A stretch of DNA of 64,000 nucleotides from Verrucomicrobiota bacterium. Its GTDB lineage: Bacteria > Verrucomicrobiota > Verrucomicrobiia > Limisphaerales > PALSA-1396. The stretch lies in contig JACQFP010000023.1 of the NCBI GenBank assembly GCA_016200005.1, positions 1 to 64,000 of the forward strand, given 5' to 3'. The translations under genes and the position numbers were made by a program. Shown piece after piece: positions 55,346 through 64,000 of this stretch; position 1 is the stretch's first letter; each line of letters starts with the position of its first letter. The notes beneath the pieces are model-generated. The model saw only the letters and a program-made list of their open reading frames with translations. It made no database searches and was not told the DNA's origin.

Positions 55346-56725
55346 CTACGTTGCCTTGAACTCCGCCACCAGCGCCTGCAAGGTCGCCTTGGCATCGCCA
55401 AAGAGCATCCGCGTGTTCTCCTTGTAGAACAGGAGATTCTCGATGCCAGCGAAACCCGGCGCCATGGAGCGCTTGAGCACAATCACCGTTCGCGCGCGAT
55501 CGACTTCAACGATCGGCATGCCGTAGATCGGGCTGTCTTTTTGTTCGCGCGCGGCCGGATTCACCACGTCGTTCGCACCAATCACCACGCACACATCCAC
55601 GGTGTCGATGATACGGTTGACGGCTTCCATATCGTAGAGTTGGTCGTACGGCACGTTGGCTTCGGCCAGCAGCACGTTCATGTGGCCCGGCATGCGACCG
55701 GCCACCGGATGAATGGCGTAACGAATCTCGGCGCCGTTTTTTTCCAACAACTCGGCCAGCTCGCGCACGGCATGTTGCGCCTGCGCCACCGCCAGGCCGT
55801 AGCCAGGCACAAACACGACGGAACGCGCGCCTTCCAGAATCGCAAAGCTTTCTTCAGCCGTGATCGGTTTGAGTTCACCTTCCACCTTTTGTGCGGACTT
55901 GGCGGCAACAGTGCCAAATGCGCCAAAGAGGACGTTGGTGAAACTGCGGTTCATGGCGCGGCACATGATGACGGAGAGAATGAAACCCGATGACCCATCG
56001 AGCGCGCCGGCCGTGATGAGCAGTTTGTTGTCGAGCACGAAACCCATCGCGACCGCCGAGAGTCCGGCATACGAGTTGAGCAGCGAAATGACCGTCGGCA
56101 TGTCCGCGCCGCCGATGGGCAGGATCAACAGCACGCCGAACGTCAGCGCAAGAGCGATGATGATCGGGAAAAGCCATTGCCAGGCCGGATTCAGCACCAA
56201 CACGACTGCGCAGGCGACCGCGACGCCGAGCAATGAGAGGTTCAACACGTTTTGATTCCGATACGTGACGGGTCGCGTCGGAAGAATTTCCTGCAGCTTG
56301 CCCGCCGCCATCAGACTGCCGGTGAACGTCAGGAATCCCAGCAGGACTTCGGCGCTGATGGCGATGATCCGGAGCGGCGTCAGTTCTCCTCCGCCTTCTC
56401 CGAGCCAGAGATAATATTTCGCCGTGCCGACCAACCCGGCGGCCAATCCGCCGAACGCGTGGGAAAGGGCCGTTCGTTGCGGCACAGCCGTCAACGGCAC
56501 GCGCGAAAGCGGGATGCCAATCGCCGTGCCAATCACGACCGCAATGGCCATGTGACCGAAGTTCACAATGCCGGGCGTCTCCAGCGTGCCGATAACCGCC
56601 AGCAACATGGCCGTCACTCCGGCCAGCACCCCGCGGCGGGCGGTCTCCGGTTTGTTCATCCACTTCAACGCAAAGACGAACAGCGCCGTCGCAATCAAAT
56701 ACGCGAATTGAATCGAATAGTTCAC
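55346..56725 (-). CDS. pntB: NAD(P) transhydrogenase subunit beta
   Basis: The 459-residue product has about eight or nine transmembrane helices and a C-terminal NADP-binding domain III (VFVPGYGLAVAQAQHAVRELA, HPVAGRMPGHMNVLLAEA, VVIGANDVVNPAA, GIENLLFYKENTRMLFGDAK). Transhydrogenase uses the proton gradient to move hydride from NADH to NADP+. The GTG at 56725 overlaps the upstream stop as GTGA. Earlier in-frame starts lie inside pntA2. It is the last gene of the three-gene pnt operon. Confidence 0.95.
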   Translation of the reverse strand: MNYSIQFAYLIATALFVFALKWMNKPETARRGVLAGVTAMLLAVIGTLETPGIVNFGHMAIAVVIGTAIGIPLSRVPLTAVPQRTALSHAFGGLAAGLVGTAKYYLWLGEGGGELTPLRIIAISAEVLLGFLTFTGSLMAAGKLQEILPTRPVTYRNQNVLNLSLLGVAVACAVVLVLNPAWQWLFPIIIALALTFGVLLILPIGGADMPTVISLLNSYAGLSAVAMGFVLDNKLLITAGALDGSSGFILSVIMCRAMNRSFTNVLFGAFGTVAAKSAQKVEGELKPITAEESFAILEGARSVVFVPGYGLAVAQAQHAVRELAELLEKNGAEIRYAIHPVAGRMPGHMNVLLAEANVPYDQLYDMEAVNRIIDTVDVCVVIGANDVVNPAAREQKDSPIYGMPIVEVDRARTVIVLKRSMAPGFAGIENLLFYKENTRMLFGDAKATLQALVAEFKAT

Positions 56726-57279
56726 TTCGGTTTCGGGTCGTCTTTCTTCCTGAACATTTTCAACATGCGGTCGGTGATCAGGAATCCGCTCACGATGTTC
56801 GTCACTGACGCCACGACCGCAATCAGGCCCAGCACATGGATGAACGTGGGATGTTGCGGCCCGGCGACGAGGATCGCGCCCACGACGGCAATGGCTGAGA
56901 TCGCATTGGTCAACGACATGAGCGGTGTGTGTAATAGTCGCGAGACCCGCCGGATGACCTCGATACCGACGAACGTCGCCAGCATGAACACGAACAGCGC
57001 GGAAACGCTGTCGAAGTTCGTTCCACTGGCGTGTGTCGCCTGTGGCGGTTTCGCAACCGGCGCCGCCGCTGCGGCGAGGGATTGCCCGAACGTCAGGAGA
57101 ACGGCGAACAGCACCACGCAACCGGCCATGCTGCTCCTGACCACCGGGGTGGCGAGTTCCAGCAGCAGCCGCCGGCGGGAGGAGGCGGGCATCACATTTC
57201 GCTTTTCGCGCAATTCCGCCTCCTCATGTCGGCGGCTACCAAAGCACTGAGGTTTCTTTGCCAGACGATTTGCACTCAC
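56722..57279 (-). CDS. pntAb: NAD(P) transhydrogenase subunit alpha, membrane part
   Basis: The 185-residue frame (156 if it starts at ATG 57192) holds domain II of the alpha subunit, with helices around FVFMLATFVGIEVI, AISAIAVVGAILVAG and IVSGFLITDRMLKMF, and the conserved LHTPLMSLTNAISAIAVVGA. Family members are usually near 100 residues. The extra N-terminus here includes a hydrophobic segment (SMAGCVVLFAVLLTFGQSLAA) that looks like a signal peptide or an added helix. The first ATG overlaps the pntAa stop as ATGA. Confidence 0.9.
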   Translation of the reverse strand: MSANRLAKKPQCFGSRRHEEAELREKRNVMPASSRRRLLLELATPVVRSSMAGCVVLFAVLLTFGQSLAAAAAPVAKPPQATHASGTNFDSVSALFVFMLATFVGIEVIRRVSRLLHTPLMSLTNAISAIAVVGAILVAGPQHPTFIHVLGLIAVVASVTNIVSGFLITDRMLKMFRKKDDPKPK

Positions 57280-58406
57280 AACTTCTCCTTGAGTTTGGGG
57301 TTGCAGATTTCTCCCGCGTGCGTGACGAGGCAGCCTTGAATGATTTCATCGTCGAGCTTGAGCACAAATTGTTTCGTGACCTTGTCCCAAAACTCCTCGA
57401 TCAGATTGGTCAGGTTCGTGGAATAAACCTGACTAGCGTGCGCGGGAACACGGCCCGGCAGATTCGGCAGCCCTACAATCTTCACTCCATGGCGGTCGGC
57501 GACTTCGCCCAAAGCCGCGCCTTCGACATTACCGCCGCTTTCGATGGCGAGGTCAACGATCACGCTGCCCGGTTTCATGGCCGCCACCATGTCGGCGGTC
57601 ACAATCACCGGCGCTTTACGACCGAAGACCTGTGCTGTCGTGATGACGACATCCGCATCGGCGCAAAACTTTTTCATTCCGTCGCGTTGTTTTTGAAGTT
57701 GATCTTCGGTCAACGGTTTCGCATAGCCTTCTTTCGTTTGACCGGTTTCACCAATATCGATTTTCAAAAACCTCGCGCCGAGTGATTTGATCTGTTCTTC
57801 GACCTCGGGTCGGGTGTCGTAAGCATCGACCCGCGCCCCAAGTCGTTTCGCAGTGGCGATGGCTTGCAACCCGGCCACGCCGGCACCGATGACCAGGACG
57901 CGCGCAGGCGAAATTGTGCCGGCAGCCGTCATCATCATCGGAAAAATCCTGTTCGCATGGTTGGCTGCCACAATTACCGCCACGTAGCCGGCCAGATTTG
58001 CCTGGGAGGTGAGTGCGTCCATCTTTTGCGCGCGGGTGATGCGCGGAATCATTTCCATGCTGATGGTGCTGACGCCGCGCGCGGCGAGCCTGCGCAGCAA
58101 TTCCGTCTCGTTGAACGGCTGAAGAAAGCTGATGTGGATGCAACCTCTTTTCAAAAGCTCCAGTTCCGCCATCGGCGGCTTGCGCACGCGCAAAACCATA
58201 TCCGCCGCTGCGAGCAGACCGGTGCGATCGTGAAAAACATTGGCGCCCGCCGCCGTGAATTCCGCATCCGTGAAACCACTCCCCTGCCCCATGCCCACTT
58301 CGACTTCGACCTGCGCCCCAAGTTTGACCAGGCGCGCGACGTTGGCGGGCGTCATGGCCACGCGCGTTTCGCCGGGATCGGTTTCTTTCGGTATGCAGAT
58401 CGTCAT
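57276..58406 (-). CDS. pntAa: NAD(P) transhydrogenase subunit alpha, NAD-binding part
   Basis: The 376-residue product is domain I of transhydrogenase, homologous to alanine dehydrogenase. It binds NADH in the cytoplasm. Blocks include KETDPGETRVAMTP, the RQD-type loop SMEMIPRITRAQKMDALTSQANLAGY, the nucleotide motif VLVIGAGVAGLQAIATAKRLGA and YDTRPEVEEQIKSLGA. The ATG at 58406 is chosen over one five codons upstream because MTICIPKE is the usual start. The genes pntAa, pntAb and pntB all overlap by four bases. Confidence 0.95.
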   Translation of the reverse strand: MTICIPKETDPGETRVAMTPANVARLVKLGAQVEVEVGMGQGSGFTDAEFTAAGANVFHDRTGLLAAADMVLRVRKPPMAELELLKRGCIHISFLQPFNETELLRRLAARGVSTISMEMIPRITRAQKMDALTSQANLAGYVAVIVAANHANRIFPMMMTAAGTISPARVLVIGAGVAGLQAIATAKRLGARVDAYDTRPEVEEQIKSLGARFLKIDIGETGQTKEGYAKPLTEDQLQKQRDGMKKFCADADVVITTAQVFGRKAPVIVTADMVAAMKPGSVIVDLAIESGGNVEGAALGEVADRHGVKIVGLPNLPGRVPAHASQVYSTNLTNLIEEFWDKVTKQFVLKLDDEIIQGCLVTHAGEICNPKLKEKL

Positions 58407-58604
58407 GCCTGTTCTGCGCAAGGTTGATTGGAATGTGACGTCAGGTTACGGGTTGAGTTTAAGGTTTCAAGACCAATCATGCCCAGTGGCAGGATCGATT
58501 GACAGAGGCATGGCCGACGCTAGAGTCGCGTCGCCCGAGGGAAACCGAGCCAGGCGATTGGCCGGCCTGCTCAATCACCAGGTATCAACTGAATTTAGAA
58601 TGCT

Positions 58605-59996
58605 ATGATTAAACTACGCCTTACTGGCATCGCGTCGGTAACTGCCATTGCGTTTGTTGCGCTCAATGTTTTCTCTTTGAGCGCTCACGCTGCCGAAACA
58701 AATTCACCGTCGTCTTCCAAACACAGTTCCATCGAGCGGATGACGTTGCCACGTTTGAAAACGACTCACGAAGAGGTGCTGCGGTTTCAGAGCGCTCGTA
58801 AATCCCCTCCCCCGCTGCCGGGGTTGCACGACTATCGCGCCATCCTGCACGCGCACGCAGAGGATTCTACGCACACCGGCGGCACGCGCCCTGAAATGCT
58901 TGCCGACGCGAAGAAGGCCGGCGTGAACGCCATTTTGCTGACCGATCATTACCGTCCACCACGCGACTTCATTAAGGAAAGCTGGCACGGTTTCCACGAA
59001 GGAGTGTTGTTCATTCCCGGTTCGGAGATCAGGGGATTTCTCATCTACCCCATGGAATCGGCCATGGACAAGATGGAACAATCCACACCGGAGTTCGTGA
59101 AGTCGATAGCCGCCGGTGACGGTTTGATCTTTCTTTCTCACGTCGAAGAACGGCGCGGTCATTCGATGGAAGACCTGACCGGGCAGGAAATTTACAATCG
59201 CCATTACGATGCCAAGAAGGACATGGCGTCGCTGATCGCGCTCGTCACGAAGATGACCGAACCGAAATCGCTCGCGGAATTGGAGGAAGGATTGCGCCTC
59301 TACCCCGACGAAATGCTGGCGTTTCAAAACGACTATCCGCAGGTGTACATCGACAAATGGGATGCCGAAACCCAAAAGCGCCGGCTCACGGGTGTCGCCG
59401 CCAATGACTGTCATCACAACCAGGTGTTCATCGTGAAAATGGTGGATGAGAAAACGGTGCTGATCGGCACCATCGTTGATACGGACGAACAGATGCGCAA
59501 AGTCAGTGCCAGCGCGCGGCCCGGTATATTGGAGATGACCAAGAATCGAAAACCCGGCGATGTTCTGGCGCGGCTTGATTTCGATCCATACTATCGTTCG
59601 TTTCGGAATGCCACCACCCACATTCTGGCTCCCGAATTGACGGAGGCCGCTATTCGCGCCGCGCTCAAGGCGGGTCACGCTTACGTGAGCCACGATTGGA
59701 TGTGCGATGCGAACGGCTTTTCCTTTGAAGCAGTTCAAAAAGACGCTTCAAGTCAATCCAGTCGCGTGCTAATGGGCGATGAAGTCAAGTTCGCCGAGGG
59801 GATGAAACTCATCGCGCGGTTTCCGCTGGCGTGCAAAACCCGCCTGTTCAAGGATGGCAAGGTGATTTCCGCGAAGCAACAATCAGTCCTGGAGCAAACG
59901 GTGGATGGGGCGGGCGTTTATCGCGTCGAGGGTTGGCTGACGGTGGATGGCGAAGATCGCGTTTGGATTTACTCCAATCCCATTTACGTCCGTTGA
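58605..59996 (+). CDS. Exported PHP-domain protein
   Basis: The 463-residue product has a signal peptide (about 1-30, ending LSAHAAE). The PHP motifs are LHAHAEDSTHTGGTRPEMLADAKKAGVNAILLTDH, SEIRGF, FLSHVEERRG and NDCHHNQ, with metal-binding His and Asp residues. PHP domains hydrolyse phosphoesters or phosphates. Residues after about 380 make a small beta domain. An exported PHP protein is common in this phylum, but its substrate is not known. It precedes the hydrolase gene by 3 bases. Confidence 0.82.
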   Translation: MIKLRLTGIASVTAIAFVALNVFSLSAHAAETNSPSSSKHSSIERMTLPRLKTTHEEVLRFQSARKSPPPLPGLHDYRAILHAHAEDSTHTGGTRPEMLADAKKAGVNAILLTDHYRPPRDFIKESWHGFHEGVLFIPGSEIRGFLIYPMESAMDKMEQSTPEFVKSIAAGDGLIFLSHVEERRGHSMEDLTGQEIYNRHYDAKKDMASLIALVTKMTEPKSLAELEEGLRLYPDEMLAFQNDYPQVYIDKWDAETQKRRLTGVAANDCHHNQVFIVKMVDEKTVLIGTIVDTDEQMRKVSASARPGILEMTKNRKPGDVLARLDFDPYYRSFRNATTHILAPELTEAAIRAALKAGHAYVSHDWMCDANGFSFEAVQKDASSQSSRVLMGDEVKFAEGMKLIARFPLACKTRLFKDGKVISAKQQSVLEQTVDGAGVYRVEGWLTVDGEDRVWIYSNPIYVR

Positions 59997-59999
59997 CTT

Positions 60000-60932
60000 A
60001 TGAAAAACACCTCGATTCTTGGCCAATCATTGTCGCGAATCATTCAAGCCGCGATGTTCGCTGCAATCACCACCTCCCTGATCGCGGCTGCGAAGGATTC
60101 CGATATGGAAAAACTTGTTGAACACGGTTACGCGACGAACAACGGCGTGAAAATTCATTATGCCGCGATGGGCAAAGGGCCGCTCATCGTCATGATCCAC
60201 GGCTTTCCGGATTACTGGTACACATGGCGACACCAAATGACGGCGCTCGCGCCAGACTACCGTGTCGTGGCCATCGACCAGCGCGGTTACAACCTGAGCG
60301 ACAAACCGAAGGGCGTCGATAACTACAGCATGAGCCTCCTCGTGTCGGATGTGGTTGCCGTCATCAAACACCTCGGTCAGGAGAAAGCCATCATTGTCGG
60401 CCATGATTGGGGCGGCGCGGTGGCGTGGGGCTTTGCGATGCGCCACCCGGAGATGACTGACAAACTCATCATCCTCAACCTGCCGCACTTTCGCGGCCTG
60501 TCGCGCGAGCTGGCAAATAATCCGAAGCAACAGAAGAACAGCGCCTATGCCCGCCGCTTTCAACAGGAAGGCGCGGAGAAGGATTTGACCGCTGAGAAAT
60601 TGGCCGAGTGGGTCACCGATCCAGATGCCCGGGCGAAATACGTCGAAGCTTTTCGCCGTTCGGATTTCGAAGCGATGCTGAATTACTACAAACGTAATTA
60701 TCCCAAAGAGCCGTACGTGGCAGACACCTCGCCGGTGGTCAAAGTCAAACCTCCGGTGTTGATGATTCACGGCCTCGATGACTGGGCGTTGTTGCCCGGC
60801 GCTTTGAATGGCACTTGGGACTGGTTGGAAAAAGACTTGACGCTGGTGACGATTCCCGGCGCCGGGCACTTCGTGCAACAGGACGCCACCGACATGGTCA
60901 ATCGAACCATGAAAATGTGGCTGGCGCGTTAG
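60000..60932 (+). CDS. Epoxide-hydrolase-like alpha/beta hydrolase, exported
   Basis: The 310-residue product has an N-terminal hydrophobic segment (about 10-31, [15 protein letters not shown]). The oxyanion block is [11 protein letters not shown]. The nucleophile is D136 in VGHDWGG, the acid is in [11 protein letters not shown] and the His in GAGHFVQQD. An Asp nucleophile with tyrosines in the lid region (for example YYKRNYP) fits epoxide hydrolases or haloalkane dehalogenases; epoxide hydrolase is preferred. It lies 3 bases after the PHP gene and 19 before the aldehyde dehydrogenase, so the three may form an operon. Confidence 0.85.
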   Translation: MKNTSILGQSLSRIIQAAMFAAITTSLIAAAKDSDMEKLVEHGYATNNGVKIHYAAMGKGPLIVMIHGFPDYWYTWRHQMTALAPDYRVVAIDQRGYNLSDKPKGVDNYSMSLLVSDVVAVIKHLGQEKAIIVGHDWGGAVAWGFAMRHPEMTDKLIILNLPHFRGLSRELANNPKQQKNSAYARRFQQEGAEKDLTAEKLAEWVTDPDARAKYVEAFRRSDFEAMLNYYKRNYPKEPYVADTSPVVKVKPPVLMIHGLDDWALLPGALNGTWDWLEKDLTLVTIPGAGHFVQQDATDMVNRTMKMWLAR

Positions 60933-60951
60933 GCGCAAGTCTGTCAAAGAA

Positions 60952-62490
60952 GTGTCTGTGGACGCTACCGATACCCAAATACTCCGCATGGCGACGCGGG
61001 AGATCATCTCCATCAATCCCGCGACGATGACGGAGGTCGGACGCGCGCCGATGCTTTCCGACTTGGAGGTCAACGTAGCGGTTGAGAACGCCCGCAGCGC
61101 GCAACCGTCCTGGGCCGCGCACTCGTTCGAGGAACGTGCCAAACATGTTCTCAAGGCGAAGGACCTCCTGCTGGATCGACAGGATGAGGTTTGCGAATTG
61201 ATTTCGCGCGAAACCGGCAAGCCGTTGGTCGAAGCGATGGCGAGTGAAGTCCTGCCGGTGGCGAATTTGATGGACTATTTCGCGCGGGAATCGGCGAAGC
61301 TTCTGCGCGATGAACAATTCACCTTGTCCGTCTTCCGCAACAAAAAATCCCGCATCAGCTTTCATCCTTACGGCGTGGTGGGGATCATCTCGCCGTGGAA
61401 CTATCCGCTTTCGATACCGATGGGCGAAGTCGTGATGGGGTTGATGGCTGGCAATGCGGTGTTGCTCAAGCCATCCGAGTACACACCAATGGTCGGTTTG
61501 AAAATCGGCGAGCTGTTTCGCGCGGCCGGCCTGCCAGACGGAGTCTTGCAAGTCTTGACCGGCGACGGCAGCACGGGCGCAGCGCTGGTAGATTCAGCAA
61601 TCGACAAGATATTTTTCACCGGCAGCGTGCGCACCGGCAAGATCATTGCAGAGGCCGCGGCTCGGCGGCTCATGCCGTTCGTTCTGGAATTGGGCGGCAA
61701 GGACGCGATGATTGTTTGCGGCGACGCGCCGTTCAAGCGCGCGGTCAACGGCGCGGTTTGGGGAGCATTCACCAACTGCGGACAGACGTGCGCTTCCGTC
61801 GAACGGCTCTATGTGGCCGAGTACATCGCCGATAAGTTCATCAACGCCGTGGTTGAAAAAACCAAGGCATTGCGCGTCGGCATCGACGGCGAACAGCAGC
61901 AGGACGTGGGTTCGCTCACCAATGCCCGACAACTGCGCATCGTGACGGAGCACGTCAACGACGCCGTTGCCAAAGGCGCGCGCGTGCTCACGGGCGGCAG
62001 GCGGATTGAATCGTTGCCCGGCTACTTTTTTGAGCCGACCGTTCTCCTCAACGTCAACGATTCCATGCGCGTGATGCAGGAGGAAACCTTCGGCCCGGTG
62101 CTGCCCATCGTCGTTGTCAAGGATGATGCCGAGGCGATCCGGGAAGCGAACCGTTCCAATTACGGTCTGCTGGCCAGCGTCTGGACGAAGGACACGAACC
62201 GCGGCAAAAAAATCGCCGAGCAAGTGCAAGCGGGCACGGTCATCATCAACGATGTGATTTACACGCACGGGGCAGCGGAGACGCCGTGGTTCGGTGTGAA
62301 GGAGAGCGGATATGGCGTCACCCATTCCAAGCACGGCCTGCGCGAATTCGTCCAAATGAAGCACATCAACTGGGACGTGTTCCCGATGAAATCAAATCCC
62401 TGGTGGTTTCCCTACTCGGCCAAGAAACGCCGTGATTTCAAACTGCTCGCCAAGGTTCTCCACAAATGGGGACTGAAGAAGTGGATTTGA
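60952..62490 (+). CDS. Aldehyde dehydrogenase
   Basis: The 512-residue product has the NAD-dependent aldehyde dehydrogenase blocks ISPWNYPLSIPMGEV, K173 (LLKPSEYTP), FFTGSVRTGK, the general base E246 (LELGGKD) and catalytic Cys280 (NCGQTCASVE). The last 30 residues are tryptophan- and lysine-rich (WWFPYSAKKRRDF... WGLKKWI), which may attach it to the membrane as in fatty-aldehyde dehydrogenases. The GTG at 60952 or ATG 60988 could start it. It is more than one subfamily away from a firm substrate; a fatty or succinic aldehyde is possible. Confidence 0.92.
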   Translation: MSVDATDTQILRMATREIISINPATMTEVGRAPMLSDLEVNVAVENARSAQPSWAAHSFEERAKHVLKAKDLLLDRQDEVCELISRETGKPLVEAMASEVLPVANLMDYFARESAKLLRDEQFTLSVFRNKKSRISFHPYGVVGIISPWNYPLSIPMGEVVMGLMAGNAVLLKPSEYTPMVGLKIGELFRAAGLPDGVLQVLTGDGSTGAALVDSAIDKIFFTGSVRTGKIIAEAAARRLMPFVLELGGKDAMIVCGDAPFKRAVNGAVWGAFTNCGQTCASVERLYVAEYIADKFINAVVEKTKALRVGIDGEQQQDVGSLTNARQLRIVTEHVNDAVAKGARVLTGGRRIESLPGYFFEPTVLLNVNDSMRVMQEETFGPVLPIVVVKDDAEAIREANRSNYGLLASVWTKDTNRGKKIAEQVQAGTVIINDVIYTHGAAETPWFGVKESGYGVTHSKHGLREFVQMKHINWDVFPMKSNPWWFPYSAKKRRDFKLLAKVLHKWGLKKWI

Positions 62491-62580
62491 GTTTGGGCGC
62501 GGCGACTTGAGTAAATGACTTCGACGAGGACGGCTAAGCAAAGAGAGAACTGTCAACGCCCCACTCCGTCGCCATTTCAG

Positions 62581-63741
62581 TCACAAACCCTCTGAGCGAT
62601 CAATAATTTGTTGCGCCACTCCCATTAATTGGTTGGCGAGTTCCCTCTCCAAGCCAGCGATCTGGGCCTGAACTTTGTTCTGGAACGAGCGAAGTTGATT
62701 CAACGCCGCCGTTGAGTTGCCGCGATCAAACGAATCAACTGCGTTGATCAAAGTTGCGATCATGGGGCGTCTGTTCTTGTCAGCCAAATCCGCCTGCTCA
62801 ACCAGCAGAATCAAAATCTCCACGGCCTGTCCAAGCGTGATGATATTCAACATTACCGAGGCCGTCGTTGAATCGGAGCCATCACTCACAACCAACGAAA
62901 TCTGACGCGTTCCTATATCAAGGATATTAGTTGCGACAAGCGTTGTTGCTAGGAGGTTCGTGTCATCAAGCCATGTGAACTGTAGCTGATCATTGTCCGC
63001 ATCCTTAGATTCGGAGCCATCCAAGACGACACTTGTACTCTGGTTGTTCGGCGCAATCACAATCAAATTTGTGAGGCCAGGGAACTCCGCAAGCGGAGAA
63101 ACAACAATCGCAGCTTCGGGCACGTGGTTGCCTTCTATAAGGAATGCAGGGCGGATGTCGTTGGGCCAGATATGCCAAAAGCCGGTTGGCGGACCATTTG
63201 TTGACCAACGTGATGCGACGTAACCCGAATCCGGAGGCCTGTCCTGTCCACAGTAAAGAAGCGGTGAGCTAGCGAACGGCCATAAATAATAGCCAACGTC
63301 CGCTGCTGTTGCTTCGAAGAGCAACCAATAATTCTGCCCTCCTTGCACGATTCCATTAAGAGCGTAGGAATAATTGCCGACCGTTGGCCCGACGTCTTGC
63401 GGAATCCCAAACCAAATGACCTCCTGGCCTGGGCTTAAACGATCATCGCGAACGATGGAGAGCTTGTAATTATTCGCATTTGCGATTTCGGACTTCGCTA
63501 AAGGCAAGATCATTCTTTTGAGTTTGATCTCACCGCTGCCACTGACTTGGAACCTGGCGCCTTCAGAGTAAGTGTAGCTAAAGGATTTTCCTACATAATA
63601 CAAAGCGCAGTTGAGACTATTCGTTCCATCATAATTGCTGGCCAACACCTTTGAAGCGCCCGCACTGGGGCTTTGAAGTAACACCGCTAAGCTAATCAGC
63701 AGCCAGATCATTCCAACTTTTAACTTGGTTACGCGTCTCAT
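62581..63741 (-). CDS. Exported protein with choice-of-anchor-like and PKD-like domains
   Basis: The 386-residue product has a signal peptide (about 8-29, MIWLLISLAVLLQSPSAGA). Residues 30-205 resemble the choice-of-anchor R type sandwich (VLASNYDGTNSLNC..., QGGQNYWLLFEATAADVGYYLW). Residues about 210-300 resemble a PKD/Ig-like domain (SVVLDGSESKDADNDQLQFTWLDD). The last 80 residues are helical (LVEQADLADKNRRPMIATLINAVDSF). It is probably anchored at the cell surface. The 90-base gap to the aldehyde dehydrogenase shows nothing. Confidence 0.75.
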   Translation of the reverse strand: MRRVTKLKVGMIWLLISLAVLLQSPSAGASKVLASNYDGTNSLNCALYYVGKSFSYTYSEGARFQVSGSGEIKLKRMILPLAKSEIANANNYKLSIVRDDRLSPGQEVIWFGIPQDVGPTVGNYSYALNGIVQGGQNYWLLFEATAADVGYYLWPFASSPLLYCGQDRPPDSGYVASRWSTNGPPTGFWHIWPNDIRPAFLIEGNHVPEAAIVVSPLAEFPGLTNLIVIAPNNQSTSVVLDGSESKDADNDQLQFTWLDDTNLLATTLVATNILDIGTRQISLVVSDGSDSTTASVMLNIITLGQAVEILILLVEQADLADKNRRPMIATLINAVDSFDRGNSTAALNQLRSFQNKVQAQIAGLERELANQLMGVAQQIIDRSEGL

Positions 63742-63802
63742 AATCTCGTACCTACTCGTCGCCAGCTCACGAGGACGCTCGCCCCACCGGCGGATTTCGT
63801 CG

Positions 63803-64000
63803 TCACTTCGCCGCTTGCTTCTCCTCGGTGATTTCTTTGCCGGTCTTGGGATCGACGCGGACGTTCAGGGTTTCCGTATCGTCGGTGTAGAAGAAGAAAC
63901 CCTGCATCATTTCGTTGTGCGTTTGCGGGCCGTTCTTGACCACCACCTTGGGATCGGGATTGAAAGGATTGAACGCCGAGTTGTCGAAGTGCGAGCTGCA
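63803..64000 (-). CDS. Secreted protein of the HFDNS type, 3' fragment
   Basis: Only the last 65 codons lie in the window; the gene continues to the right. The frame reads CSSHFDNSAFNPFNPDPKVV, then QTHNEMMQGFFFYTDDTETL, and ends EEKQAAK-stop. The pattern HxDNSxxNPxNPDP followed by a late EMM..FF is typical of the C-terminus of copper type II ascorbate-dependent monooxygenase-like or redoxin-linked exported proteins in Verrucomicrobia and Planctomycetes. The catalytic part is outside the window, so the function cannot be assigned. Confidence 0.6.
   Translation of the reverse strand, partial: CSSHFDNSAFNPFNPDPKVVVKNGPQTHNEMMQGFFFYTDDTETLNVRVDPKTGKEITEEKQAAK

Noticed and set aside
58704-59738. 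Minus-strand open frame (344 residues) opposite the PHP gene
   Set aside because: PHP motifs and a signal peptide support the plus strand; the minus frame shows no family.
60027-61220. Minus-strand open frame (397 residues) opposite the hydrolase and aldehyde dehydrogenase
   Set aside because: It crosses two well-supported plus-strand genes and has low-complexity composition.

Overview
The window looks like a chromosomal segment of a free-living, Gram-negative Verrucomicrobiota bacterium, probably of the Pedosphaera/Limisphaerales type. This is inferred from the gene families, not from a marker gene. Pointers are exported proteins ending in the short beta-rich C-terminal module common in that group (three examples: 1-872, 17508-19910, 27443-29830), a Tat-exported Gfo/Idh oxidoreductase next to a DUF1080 protein, and a 3' fragment of an HFDNS-type secreted protein at the right edge. 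An outer-membrane beta-barrel and periplasmic cytochromes fit a diderm cell. There are no rRNA or tRNA genes and no CRISPR array. One structural RNA is clear: RNase P RNA (7643-8058, minus).

Layout. 1-6 kb: end of an exported repeat protein, a vapBC toxin-antitoxin pair between two copies of the smc 3' end, and smc. 6-21 kb: mostly housekeeping genes (GHL10 glycosidase-like protein, rnpB, zinc-ribbon protein, HtrA protease, a phosphotransacetylase split into two genes, hisC, a DUF433/DUF5615 pair with a broken toxin, argA, methyltransferase, L,D-transpeptidase, a lysyl-oxidase-like exported protein, proA). 21-23.4 kb: an uncharacterised two-gene cassette between two copies of the 5' end of an ATP-grasp-like gene. 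23.7-27 kb: resB-hemA-ccsA, i.e. System II cytochrome c maturation plus the first step of haem synthesis. 27.4-36.7 kb: two nine-haem exported cytochromes, an eight-haem MtrA/DmsE-like cytochrome, an MtrB/PioB-like barrel and a monohaem cytochrome, which together look like a trans-outer-membrane electron conduit. 36.7-39.6 kb: rpe, a PfkB kinase and a uronate-isomerase-like gene. 39.9-41.9 kb: an alpha/beta hydrolase whose 5' end is duplicated on the far side of a PIN toxin module. 42.3-50.2 kb: a six-gene catabolic operon containing a RuBisCO-like protein. 50.3-64 kb: a LysR regulator fused to an acyl-CoA synthetase, a lone receiver domain, gamma-glutamyltransferase, pntAB transhydrogenase, a PHP-domain protein, an epoxide-hydrolase-like protein, an aldehyde dehydrogenase and two exported proteins.

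The most unusual patterns are: (1) three small toxin-antitoxin or TA-like cassettes, each between an intact gene and a diverged direct copy of that gene's end; (2) heptanucleotide tandem repeats inside rnpB, proA and the ATP-grasp-like gene, and a 144-base palindrome-bearing insertion kept in frame in a TIM-barrel gene; (3) the LysR-acyl-CoA synthetase fusion; (4) the porin-cytochrome locus beside cytochrome maturation genes; and (5) a bacterial lysyl oxidase homologue that keeps the copper ligands and both cofactor-forming residues.
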